Part shown: positions 11,326 through 22,064 of the stretch, one piece after another
How the letters are laid out: every line of letters starts with the position of its first letter
How positions within the stretch are numbered: position 1 is the first letter of the stretch
Source: Silene latifolia
Lineage: Eukaryota; Streptophyta; Magnoliopsida; Caryophyllales; Caryophyllaceae
Assembly (NCBI RefSeq): GCF_048544455.1
Contig: NC_133536.1
Location: forward strand, 201,627,325 to 201,691,324
Reading direction: 5' to 3'
DNA: 64,000 nt
Translations under genes and position numbers: made by a program
The notes under the pieces: generated by a model
What the model saw: the letters and a program-made list of their open reading frames with translations, nothing else
The model's database searches: none
What the model was told of the DNA's origin: nothing

Positions 11326-13071
11326 TGTAATAACCCGTAAAATTATCTTTTTATTACGTAAAATTTTACTTTTACAAATAATTATAAAAAAAAAAAAAGA
11401 ACAAACAAAATACTACACAAACCCACGTATACCTTTATTGTGACTCATCTCAAACCATCCAAATCATACTATATGTGTGATTTAAACAACCTATCTACGA
11501 AACAAATGAAAAATGGTTGAGTGGTAAAAAAAAAAGAAAATAGAGAAACATGAGGCGAAAATAATTATGAGGTGACACTAAGTGAGGCAATAAGGCTTTT
11601 TATACCCGCATATGGTATGATTTCGGTATCCTTCATCGATATAAATAATTGTTTACCTTTGAAATAAGAGATTAGAAATAATTGGTTATATTAGTTTTAT
11701 TATTAATTTTATCTTATGATTGTTATACTGCTGATATGTTATATTAATGACCGTCCTATGAATGTATGATGTGATAATAGTGTTGTTGTTATAATGCATC
11801 ATTGGCCAATTGTAGCATTCGGGATACGATTATTGGTTTGAGGTGACATTATGTCATAACCTGTGTACACAGAAGGGGGCGTTGGCTCCGGGAGTACTCC
11901 ATATATAAACTAAAGGGGCGTTGGCCGATGAGAACTAGGGGGTGTTGGTCCGAGTGAAATTATTCTGTTCCTGTACATGGAGGTGGGTCTTAGACCCGGT
12001 GTGAGTGCGGATCTCCATAATATTTCTCTTTTCAGTAATGGTATACCGGCATTAGTGTCATATGAATGTATATCCTGTTGACATGAGAGTTAGAAATGTG
12101 ATAATGTTGGATACTAGCAAGGAATAGTGTATTCTGGTAAGTAATTGTTTTGAGGGATATAAATATGATATTATCTTATGAATAAAGGATATGACATAAG
12201 GCCGGTGGAGGGAACTAAAGTCATACTCAGCCTGTGATCCGCTGATTCCGTTACTTTCACGCTTTTTCAGGTACAAGTGTCGGGAAAGGAAAAGTGTGAG
12301 GAATTTCAGATAGGATCAATGACCTAATAAATGGATGAATATGTAATAGAGCTATTAGTTTTTAACTTTAACAAGTGTATTTATCTTTATTCTTGTAATA
12401 GCCTTGTATTTTCCTGAAGGGAAATATGGCGGTGACGCCCTTGTAATTCCGCTGTTGTCTATCTATATATATATAACTATAAAACAATAACCAGTACACG
12501 TCATACTTGCCACGTGTCCTAAGCTCCTTGATTATTTTCCCGCCCAAGCTTTCACAAGTCACCAAAGAGTCTAACCTAAAATATTCTCCCTAATCCTACT
12601 GCCGACTTTAGAAATCATTCCTATTCTCGCTAATTTATTCAGGTCTCTGAGAATTCATTGTGCGCATAGATTCATGAAAGACCTTCGATCAGATTGCAGA
12701 TGCCTTCTTTTCCCCCATTAAACTCATCTCATCCCGGTTTGTTTCGCGTTTTTGTGACTATTTTTCCGAATCTTAACATGCTACGGTTCCAGATTTACTA
12801 TTTTTCGCCGAGGATTTGTAGAATCAAATAAAGAAATGTTTGTCAAATGAGTATTGTTTGATTGAATTATCTTGCGACTCCTTTATCTTGGGGTTGTTTC
12901 GATTTTGGAATGCAGGTGTTTGTTTAGTTTTTTTACATGTTGATCATGAATCCGTAAGTTGAAAAGTTTTCCAGTTTCATTTTGTTTTTCTAGTCATGTT
13001 ATTCAAATTTAGAATTTTATTAACTTGAACAGCTTCTTAATAGAAACTACCCAGATATTCGATTAATGATA

Positions 13072-13151
13072 CTCCTGTTTTCAATTTCTATTCTTTGTGA
13101 GTTGTGAGAGGTATTTTAATCAAAGGCAAACAAATGATTGAGACGAGGGAG
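13072..13151. mobile_element. Stowaway-like MITE, 80 bp
   Basis: Begins CTCCTG and ends GACGAGGGAG, flanked by TA at 13070-13071 and 13152-13153. Nested in Helitron-1; the right arm AAAGGCAAACAAATGA also appears in the neighbouring MITE. Confidence 0.65.
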
Positions 13152-13419
13152 TATTATTCAAATTGCCTTTTTTTAGTGTGTTTTTTAAATTAGAACTAAT
13201 ATTTTTAGGATGCAAACATACTATGAGTCGATGCAATAACGTTTGAAACAATAAGTGAGATCTTAAGATAGTTTAATGTTTCCATGAATGAGTCATGTTC
13301 ATGTATATATGCTCTATGGATAGAATCTCAGTACAAATGAAGTTTGTCACTGTTGTTAATGCTTTATATTTATTTTGAATTAGAAGCTTAGTTGGTAACA
13401 AAATGTTCATATAATAATA

Positions 13420-13509
13420 CTCCCATGTCTCAGTCATTTATTTGCGTTTGATTAAAATACCTCTCTCAAAGAATAAAAAGGCAAACAAATAAGTGAGACA
13501 AAGAGAGCA
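13420..13509. mobile_element. Stowaway-like MITE, about 90 bp
   Basis: Arms CTCCCATGTCTCAGTC and GTGAGACAAAGAGAG are complementary with mismatches, and TA precedes the left end. It is related to the MITE at 13072. Confidence 0.65.
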
Positions 13510-14640
13510 ATTTGTTTAATCTCAACGAAGTTTGTCATTGTGGCTGATCATGGTTGTCGTATTAAGAATATGGTTCATACTGCTTCAAAATTTGACTGTG
13601 ATGTAATATGGGCTATGTGCAGAAATTTAAATTTCATGTTCAAACACATCTTTTGGTGTAAGTTGTGTATGTTAGTAACTTAGCATATTGGGTTATTGTG
13701 TATGAGTTGTAGATTATTCACCAGTTGTTGGTAGTACTCCTTATTTCCTTAATAATTCAACTACACCAAGTACCATTGTACTTAGAACATATTAGCCGTA
13801 AATAATTCTTCTTAACGACCTGGGATTTGAATTAATTTAATTTTCTATCTTCAGTTTTCAGTAACTGTAATTGGTTATCTCAAGTTTAGAGTACTTCTCG
13901 GTTAATTCAAACGAAACGTAAATAGAGTAGCCGAAGAGGTTCATTTGTGGCTACATTAGTTGACACCCGTTTACTCTGTGTGATGCAAAAATGTAATAAT
14001 CCCAATCACAATACCTTTGGCTACAACAAACTCATAATCTTCCCGATTTGTTATCTATGGAGTGTGGATTACCATAGTCTGCGTCTTCTCATTTGCCTGT
14101 ATAACATGAAATATTTGATGTATCTTAAGCTTCTCTTCTTTGGTAAGTAGGTAACATAACAAGTTTCATCTGGACTTTTGGTCTATGATTTCGATGTCAT
14201 CCTCACATGGATCCTTTTTAGATATGTAATTATTTGTAATTTCAAAGGTCGTAACACCAAGTGTAAACGAAAGGGAAACACTATTGCTCAAACTGTGCTC
14301 AACTGAAGGTTTCACTCTAATTGCATCAAATTAAGATTGAGCATAACAACGTCAAATCCAAATCATCTTCATACATTGAACAACAAAGCAGCTTCCAGTT
14401 CAAGCAAATTCAATTTAACGTTCTCGGTTGGCCGCTTATTCTCAGCATCTTGGTAATTGTTGACGTATCTTCTAATTTTAGAGTTCTTGCTGGCTTTGCA
14501 CAACACAAATTTGTATCAACTTATATTTGATGTGGATGTATTTTTTTCTTGATATGGATAATGTAAGTATGGTTTATAACTCCAACCTTGGCAGTTCTAT
14601 TCAACTTGGCCTTTTTCTAGGGAATATTGCTAAACACAAA

Positions 14641-14825
14641 TTTTCATTATAGACGAACATATCCGTCTATAGTAACAGACGGGTCAGATCTCTCTCACAA
14701 AGAGGCAAGTGGGAGGGCAAGTGGAAAACCAAGTGGGTTACGATTTAGCCTCCCACTTGCCTCTTTGTGAGAGGGATCCGACCCGTCTCATTATAGACAG
14801 ATATCCCCCGTCTATAATGAGACTT
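14641..14825. mobile_element. Foldback MITE with about 75-bp arms
   Basis: The two arms are long inverted repeats containing CATTATAGACG, ACAGACGGGTC and CACAAAGAGGCAAGTGGGAGG-type blocks around a short loop of about 30 bases. Non-coding, and it would form a strong hairpin if transcribed. The precise ends and target duplication were not determined. Confidence 0.7.
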
Positions 14826-15783
14826 GTTGATTACTTAAATAGTAGGGAGTATCATTGAAAACAAATTTATGTGGGGAAAAACTATATAATCCAAATATAT
14901 GTATATGTACGGGGCAGAGTTTATGATAAGAAATATAGTAGAAAGGTCTAATTAGTCACAACACTGCAATTGACTTTTCGAGAATAATAGTGGTTATATT
15001 ATATGATTGAGACGTACCCGATACCTAGAATTTGCTCACATTTGTAATTTATTTATTCTAATTCTAATAGTGAGTAATTCCTCATTACGGAAGCTCTGAT
15101 GAAAGGATAAACAACTGGTCACAAAGTTTGCTTTATTTTATGGACACAGATTGAATCTCCGACCTTTGAATCAAGGGATGAAGTAAGCCACTGACACACC
15201 AAAACCACTTTGTTTCAAATTTATTAATTATCTACATGTTATAACACACAGTGGGCTTTTATACTTGATCAAAACAGACGTTTTTCATGGCCAACAGTGA
15301 TGTACAATAACTAAAAAGACAAAATAGCGTAATCATTTACTGTATATATTTTATTTATCATAGTTATTAAGAAAATGATTTGTTCTATATTATTAAGTTA
15401 TTATTACAATATTTTATTACATAAGTATTATGAATGTTCTTTTGCAATTGTCCACCACAATTTGTTTGGATCATTCGAGTACGTTTTATCCATTTTTCAT
15501 GTCTAAATTATTTATAACAAGATATTGTACATTCAGGATTTCAGGCAATATATTATTTTCTTTATGAATATTAAACACTTATTTATATCTACTATTTATA
15601 CATGCCCGTGCAACTTTGCACGGGTCCTAAACTAGTTATTAATAAAAAGAGTCATTTTGAGGTGCCTGTGTGCTTATCCGGGGCGTTACATGTTATATAT
15701 ATTATTCTCCATAACTAAATATATGGACCAAACAAAACGTGCATTGGTATATGAGTATGAAGCAAACGTATTACTTACTTCAT

Positions 15784-15880
15784 TTCGGAACCATTTCGGA
15801 TAACTTTTGTCATGTTTGCTCCAAACATCATCAGAGAACGTGACATCGGGAAATGTGAGTTTGATATGTGTCTCAAATTC
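15784..15880 (-). pseudogene. tnp2: tnp2 exon of CACTA-1, middle part
   Basis: Short exon bounded by a TATAG acceptor and a GTAAGT donor. The translation contains FETHIKLTFPDV and SKHDKSYPKWFRNE, the usual link between DUF4218 and DUF4216 in CACTA transposases. The following intron holds Gypsy-B. Confidence 0.72.
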
Positions 15881-15981
15881 CCTATATGTACCAAAAAAAT
15901 GTTTTAATTATGTATTACCTATAATTTTGATCTATTTTGATAATTAAAAATGTATTAAGTAACGACGAAGTAATAACTTAC

Positions 15982-16282
15982 TTTTCATAAGACTCTAAAA
16001 ATTTCTCACAATTCCTTAGCACATAAAAATGAGCTTCTTCATATTCTTTCTCACCCAAGTACCTCTGAATACATTTCCCGGTTGTAGTTCCCATGTCAGT
16101 ATTGAATAACTCAGGTAATTTTGAATCTAGGTCGTCATCGTAATTCACACCAACATCTAAGTCTTTCGCCTTTGTGTCAATGTGACTTTCGAAATATAGG
16201 GAACAAAAATTTGCAATTTCCTCTAACAAAAAAGAATTGCATATGGAACCCTCCACCCGAGCTTTGTTGCCAATATTTCTTT
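15982..16282 (-). pseudogene. tnp2: tnp2 exon of CACTA-1, DUF4218 C-terminal part
   Basis: Continues the tnp2 frame interrupted by Gypsy-A. ARVEGSICNSFLLEEIANFC is the conserved end of DUF4218, followed by a divergent Asp-rich stretch and YEEAHFYVLRNCEKF. A GTAAGTT donor lies at about 15981. Together with the block at 23504 it shows Gypsy-A landed inside this exon. Confidence 0.82.
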
Positions 16283-16287
16283 TTATA

Positions 16288-17718
16288 TGTAACGCTCCGT
16301 AAACAACCGGAGTACAAAATGGTATATTTTATTAATAGCAGCGGAAATTACAGAGCGTTACCGCCATATTTCCCCATACAGAGAAATACAAGGCTTACAT
16401 TATTCTTTAGTACAACCAAATAACTAGTAACAAGTCTTATTGATAAGATTATTTTATTATGATACATTATTCTTATTCTATTTTCTTGCGTCAACCTCAC
16501 CCATGTCCTTCCCTGTTTCCCGTACCTGAAAAATATTAATAAAATAAAGGGTCAACCAACCACAGGTTGAGTATATTTCCCATAACCTCCAACTCAAATT
16601 AATATAATTCGGGTCATTATTATTGAACAGGGCCACATTACGGAGCCGAGACTCCTTTAGGCTATGCCCTCCTCCATGTACACAGGATAACAATCTTTTC
16701 CACTTTTTCTCTTTTTCTCTTTTTTTTCTTTTTCTCTCTTTCTTTCTTTTTATCCGGATATAACGGGGCGGAGCCAATTGCCGAGCCCCCTGCCGAGCCC
16801 ACTTCAGAGCTCACATCCATGTACACGGGATAAAATAATAATGTGGTCTGGTCCCTTCCAATAATAATGTCCCGGATGATACATTGGCTAAATGTATATC
16901 TTAGCAATGGTATTCTAACATTAACATTATCATGTGAGCATTATAACGTCAATTATTAACACAAACACTACCACAGTCATATCTCACGTAAACCACATTA
17001 CGTAAAATATACAAGTATAACATAACTTTATCACATAAACAATAATTCACGTACATTATAATATCAGTTGAGTAATTATAACGATAATATACTTACTCAT
17101 TATATTAACTTAAGACGAAGGGGTAGGAAATATACCTGACGGAGCACCTCACCAAATGTTTGTTACTCCACTAAATAATTAGTAGTAATGATCTACATTT
17201 TGTTTGTGTGTGTCAAATGTGCATGGAACATTGCCTATTTATAGATTTTGTATGTCGGTTTGATACACTAGCCTACATTCTCTATGTTTGTACGTGGTGT
17301 TCTTACCACCAAAAATGTCAACCCCTTCCCCCTAGGTTTACACGTGGTTAGTTAATTACCATGTTTTTTTTTTCAATTTTAACATGTGATGCAAAAGAAT
17401 AAAATATAGTAAAGTTTATAAAATATCTAGATATTTTTCTTTACGGGTTATTTCCTTTAAAATAGGTCTAGTAAAAATTCTACGGGTAAAGTTATTATTG
17501 AGTTGGATTTCGACCTAACTATTTTATTCTTATTCTAGGATCTTACTTATACTAGGTTACTACGCCTTTCGAATTTTATTAAGTCAATATCTCCCTCTAG
17601 GACGGATTCCTTTCATTGGTGTACGTTCTCGACTCTAATAAATAAAAATTATTTCCCCTTTCAAACAAAGAATTTTCTTAAATATAATAGAAAATAGAAA
17701 ATTTATTCAGGTATTACA
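16288..17718 (-). repeat. Gypsy-A 3' LTR
   Basis: 1431 bp, starting TGTAACGCTCCG and ending GGTATTACA on the plus strand. It aligns end to end with 22065-23498 with only scattered substitutions. Contains a long CT-rich tract at about 16695-16750. Confidence 0.95.
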
Positions 17719-18049
17719 TTCTACCCCCCTTAAAATAAGTTTCGTCCTCGAAACTTGAATTATTGCCTTATTGGAACAAATAAGGATATCAACTCCGTAT
17801 TTCCTGTTCTGTTTCCCAAGTCGTTACAAGTGGAATAACTTTATAATGTAGAGCCTTCTCTTTATAGTCTAAAATTTGAATCAGTTTCTCTTTCTAGATT
17901 AGGTCCTCTTTAATTCGCACTGGAGGTACGTTAATGATGTGACTAAGGTAGAGAATATACTTTATTAAGAGTACAAGTACACGTGAAAACATCATGGATT
18001 CTAAAAAATCATATTGGAAGGGATAGTCTATAGGCAATATTTCGAACTC

Positions 18050-18440
18050 GCTCCACTATCTCAAATTGTCCTATATATCTTGGGCTCAATTTTCTCTGTT
18101 TTCCGAATCTAATAACCCCTTTCGTTGGTGATACCTTAGGAAATTTGATTCACCTACTTGAAATTTCACTTGTCGTGTTTTAAGGTCAGCATAACTCCTT
18201 TGACAACTTTGAGCAACTCTCATTTTTTTATGGCATAGTTTTCACTTTATCCATGGGTTATTGAATCAAATATGGTGCAATGACCCTTGATTCATTAATA
18301 TTACTCTAACATTTTGGATATCTACAGTTTCTCCCATACAAAGCCTCAAAATGAGTCATTTCAATACTAGCATGATAACTATTATATGAAACTCGATCAA
18401 GGGTAAATGTTGTTCTCAAGACTCCTGAAATTTCAGAACA
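18050..18440 (-). pseudogene. Gypsy-A integrase remnant, C-terminal part
   Basis: Minus-strand translation in shifting frames gives SYNSYHASIEMTHFEALYGR, then SCQRSYADLKTRQVKF, and finally IRFGKQRKLSPRYIGQFEIV. These are the consecutive landmark blocks of Ty3-gypsy integrase from the catalytic core to the C-terminal domain. Frameshifts and stops interrupt it. Confidence 0.85.
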
Positions 18441-18459
18441 CATACTCCTAACTAATATA

Positions 18460-18990
18460 GGTTACTTCTTCAAGTAATCTTGTTGCTTACACAGTAACAA
18501 ATACGGTTTCAGTTTTTTTTTATCCGGAAAGAGCTTATTTGGTTGTATCCATGAGAACCATAAACATTGTCAAATATGTAAAAGTAAACAACCCATTTTT
18601 TATAACTGTCTTTTTGTGCAAGCAAACTCTTTTCCAAAGAAATCAAAAGCTTCCTTCTTTATTTAAATGAGCAAACCCGTTTTTTTTTTGTCGTGAAGTG
18701 TATAAGGTTTGTTGAAAGTTTGGAAAGCCATTTTCAAGAGTTAAAATATTTTCGAATTGTTTCTTTCAAAGACGAGTCTTATTAAGTCACATTGGACTAC
18801 ACTTTTTTTTTACTTAGACAATAGACCAAATTTAATGATCTCTTATAACACCATGACTCAATCTATGACATTCTTCATCTTTGATCATCCTTGTGCAATC
18901 TTCTTTGACAATTAGAGCTCTTGAGTTATAAGATTAAAACTTAAGAGGCACACAATTAAATAAACAATGAGATTAATTTGACTTAACGCA
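18460..18990. other. Segment inserted within Gypsy-A integrase, unidentified
   Basis: Separates two integrase blocks that are adjacent in intact elements. Contains several A or T runs and no recognised domain. Probably a further nested insertion, but no matching termini were found. Confidence 0.4.
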
Positions 18991-18999
18991 TCATCAACA

Positions 19000-19100
19000 C
19001 TTAAATAATTAAATTGGGTCTCAACATCTCTGTTTGTCCATCGGTTTTGTGGGTGAAAAGCAATGCTAACGAGTTCCTAGGGCATTCTAGAAACTTTTTC
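19000..19100 (-). pseudogene. Gypsy-A integrase core remnant
   Basis: The minus strand reads roughly LECPRNSLALLFTHKTDGQT, a decayed form of the TAFHPQTDGQTE block around the catalytic glutamate of gypsy integrase. Confidence 0.65.
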
Positions 19101-19745
19101 AAAATTTCCACTATTAGGTACACTCACTGCTCTCACAATCATAAAACCCTTCATCATATATAATAAGTCAAACTATTTTTTTTTTCTAATCCCGTATCTT
19201 TTTAATTCTTCTAAACATACAATACTAGTTAACTAAATCTAATTTCCTTTATCATCATATTGAATCCCGAATTTCTAACTATGGGTAGGTAAACAACAAA
19301 ACAGTTACCACTAAGTGCCTCTACTACCACATATGTCCTACTAATAGGGTATTGAATTCCTATATTACAATCCATAAGAAACTTTGACTATTTTACCTCA
19401 TCTCATGCAAACCTCCCTTTCTCTTTTATCTAGATGAAAATCCAATAGCATTTCCTAATTTGTACAAGACACATCGTACTTCTGTGTAGAATCGTCACTG
19501 TATAGCTTAGCTCTATGCCTAGGAATAAGAGCACTGATATTATGTTCAAACCTATTTCCTCTCCCTTTTCCTATATACATTATCACTCTCTATAAATTAT
19601 TTCATTGACTGTATAAATAGACTGTCTACTTATTTACGGTTCCACCGACACTTACTGTTCATTGACGCAACAGTACCCACTGACGCTACAGTAATACAGT
19701 ACCCACCGACACTACTTTTTTTTTTTTTAAATATATTTTTTTTTC

Positions 19746-19755
19746 TATAAAACCC
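19746..19755 (+). promoter_or_regulatory. TATA-box candidate upstream of small ORF
   Basis: CTATAAAACC lies about 80 bases before the ATG at 19834, a usual plant TATA-to-start distance. It fits a plus-strand promoter opposing Gypsy-A transcription. Confidence 0.45.
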
Positions 19756-19833
19756 ACAAAAAATAACCATTTTATCCACCCACTTCATTTGCTTCTTATC
19801 CATAATCTCATAAAAATTTCTTCTCTCTAAATT

Positions 19834-20010
19834 ATGGATAAATCATCCGATAATTCATCCAATAAATCACCCGATATCTCCTCCGATGAGCTTTATAATT
19901 CCGTTACAAAGTCTCTTAATGAAGTGAAGACGCTCATTAGCTTGCTAATGATACTAATATGTGTATTAGTAGCGGTATTTGCAATCATTATAGTTTATAT
20001 TACGAAATGA
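19834..20010 (+). CDS. Small single-pass membrane protein ORF, 58 aa, unknown
   Basis: The intact ORF begins MDKSSDNSSNKSPD, has a Ser/Asp/Asn-rich N-terminal half with a short amphipathic-looking stretch (ELYNSVTKSLNEVKTLI), and ends in a strong hydrophobic helix from about residue 34 to 56 with ITK at the C terminus. That predicts a tail-anchored membrane protein. A TATA candidate and a pyrimidine-rich leader precede it. It is on the strand opposite Gypsy-A and no family is recognised. It might be a captured gene, a nested unknown element, or chance; its clean hydrophilic/hydrophobic division argues against chance in AT-rich DNA. Confidence 0.45.
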   Translation: MDKSSDNSSNKSPDISSDELYNSVTKSLNEVKTLISLLMILICVLVAVFAIIIVYITK

Positions 20011-20160
20011 ATACTTATTGCTTGTAATCCTCTCTTGATATTATTAATCATGTTACTAATCTAGTGATTTGTATATTCTTAGAAGTTTTATTATCGCCTG
20101 AACAACTTGTTAAATAAACTACACATATTAATCATGTTTAAAAAGTTAAAAATAGGGTAA

Positions 20161-20255
20161 CCTTTTTTTTTTTTGTTTTTTTGGCTTTTATTAGAAATCG
20201 AACCCCAGACTTCTTAAACGATCTGAGATTCTCAGACCACTCAGGCTCCATTCCC
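20161..20255 (-). mobile_element. SINE-like tRNA-derived fragment
   Basis: On the minus strand a tRNA-like head (A-box-like GAGCCTGAGTGGTCTGA at 20231-20250; B-box-like GGGGTTCGATTTC at 20194-20206) is followed by an A-rich tail (T run at 20163-20182 on the plus strand). This is the layout of a short SINE. No target duplication was identified. Confidence 0.6.
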
Positions 20256-22064
20256 AAGTTGACATCTCAACTACAAAATATTAAGATATTGTCTTATGTT
20301 AATACCGTTTCAACATCGATACTTCAAAACAGTAAATGACCATATCATCTTAACTGGGCTATTTCAATTTGGGCTTCATGAAATATTCAAATGTTCCCCA
20401 ATTAAAACATCATAACTCTAATCCTTAATATTCAATTATTCCACAATTCCTTAGTAACCCACATTAATAATCCCTAATAAACCACTAGTCCCACAAGATA
20501 CCTTCACTCATGTCTACTATACGATCTATAGATCCATGAAATAATTAATGTAATCACATGATATCACGATCTTATCATCTTAATCACAAGTAACTTACAA
20601 AAAGTGCATTCACTAATCTAGTATTTTCTTTGAAGCAAAACTCTATAATCCAAATTTCACCATCATCAGCATATTACCTAATTGCTACCTAATTACTGTC
20701 AACAACCAACAACTTCCAAATTTCAATCCCCAAAATCACAGTCATTCTCAAAATGTAAATTAAAACATGAAAATATTTTTATCCTCTTCTTTTACCTCTA
20801 AGTAACCCAATGTCAATCTCATTAGCATAATCCAAACGACTTAAGTACAACTCTATTAGCCATAAATCCCTTAATAATAACATCCAAGTCCTCAATCCAC
20901 AATATCTTCAAAACTCTAATAAGACTTTGTGATGCTCACTAATGACCTCCAAAAGAATTAATCCAACATTCTCCATAACTGAAATAATTATTTGATTTAA
21001 CGTTTACAAGTCCCTAAAACTTTATACCTTCAAACCTCCAAATATATTTTTTTCTAACATCCTCAATATATTGGCTTGAAGCCAAAATATTTCTGATCCA
21101 AACTTTAAAAGTCTTCCTCCTTGTGTGTACCATATAAATGCTTTTAAAATTTGAACTCCTACATGTACTTACATTGAGTCTATCCTACTCAATTCTTTTT
21201 TTGTTCTCTCTCTTTTCCTATCAAATAAAAAAACGTTTTATTCAATTCATTGCTATACTCCTAACTTCTGCCTCTCATTCCTCCACAAAGTTAGGCACAA
21301 CCTTCTTCTTCCATAACAAATACGACAAACTCTTTTCTTTTCCTTTACAAGTCAGGATTTCGAAAATTGTGACAGTCACTTAACTCAGTTTATCTATCCT
21401 ACATATATCACATCTTCTTAGTTAATATAAACTACAAAAACCATCATCTTCTCGAACTCGCTCGAACATAATACTTCACTATTCCTTTATTGAAAAACAT
21501 CGACATTTGCTAAGTCGCTGTCGTTAAGTGAATCTAGTGCACTCTACTTTGGACTATATCCATTAATGCTCGACACTAGAAAAATTTATTAACCTCTATA
21601 ATATTGTAATTTTCATGGTTCGGGAATCTAAATGACTAAAGTATAATATCTCTATTTCACTCTGCATTTATGAAACTAGACTCTGTTTTTCACACATCCT
21701 ATAATGTCTCTAACCTTTTGACATGACAATAAGACTGAACCTATTAGTTCATTATACCTGTTTTTTTTTCTTTTATAAGCTATGATCTTAAAAGTGTGCA
21801 CATATATAGAAAGATATGTCCACAAGGACAGAATCAAATAATGCACTAACAATAAATATTAAAAGGATACATAAACAATATCATTAAGTCAAATAAGATA
21901 ATCACATAAGTTAAAAACAAATAAACAAGATAAAATCCTATAAGCTGCCCATGATTCCTAGGACATCTACCCATCTCTCGGTCAATTTATGTTTTTTTTT
22001 TAATCCATATAATTTATTAAATAATTTTTTTTTCATTCTTTAATCTAAGCTCTGATACCACTTT
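20256..22064. other. Gypsy-A interior, no recognisable coding sequence
   Basis: In an intact element this 1.8 kb would hold gag and protease on the minus strand, but no zinc knuckle or DSG-type motif was recognised. The primer site complement TAAGCTCTGATACCACTTT lies at its right edge (22046-22064). Confidence 0.55.

Larger units (their letters stand above)
12462..15635 (+). mobile_element. Helitron-1: non-autonomous Helitron, 3174 bp
   Basis: Starts TCTATATATATATAACTAT and ends CTAG, inserted between A and T without target duplication, as the intact sister LTR shows. Seven bases before the CTAG is a perfect hairpin CCCGTGC/GCACGGG, the Helitron 3' terminator. No Rep/helicase gene is present. 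It contains two Stowaway-like MITEs, a foldback MITE and several short ORFs of no recognised kind. Confidence 0.93.
8587..15690 (+). mobile_element. Gypsy-B: LTR retrotransposon with very short interior
   Basis: 5' LTR 8587-10446 and 3' LTR 11326-15690, flanked by TGTTA at 8582-8586 and 15691-15695. A primer site TGGTATCAGAGC at 10450-10461 sets the plus orientation. The end of the interior, GTTTCGGGACGAAACTT then GAGGGTAGAA, is the usual 3' end of Ty3-gypsy chromovirus-type elements and is shared with Gypsy-A. Only 879 bp lie between the LTRs and none is coding, so it is non-autonomous. Each LTR later gained its own insert: a retroposon in the left one, a Helitron in the right one. It lies in an intron of CACTA-1 tnp2. 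Confidence 0.93.
11326..15690 (+). repeat. Gypsy-B 3' LTR, split by Helitron-1
   Basis: LTR sequence occupies 11326-12461 and 15636-15690. The break falls inside GTCTATTATTAAT as seen intact in the 5' LTR near 10388, exactly between A and T. There are three GGGGCGTTGG-type units near 11875-11945 against two in the other LTR. Confidence 0.92.

Noticed and set aside
13947-14150. 67-codon ORF inside Helitron-1
   Set aside because: No recognisable motif, and the composition is that of random AT-rich DNA.
16478-16907. Lys/Arg/Glu-rich ORFs in the Gypsy-A LTRs, repeated at 22371-22685
   Set aside because: They are duplicated because they lie in the two LTRs and arise from the CT-rich tract; not protein-coding.
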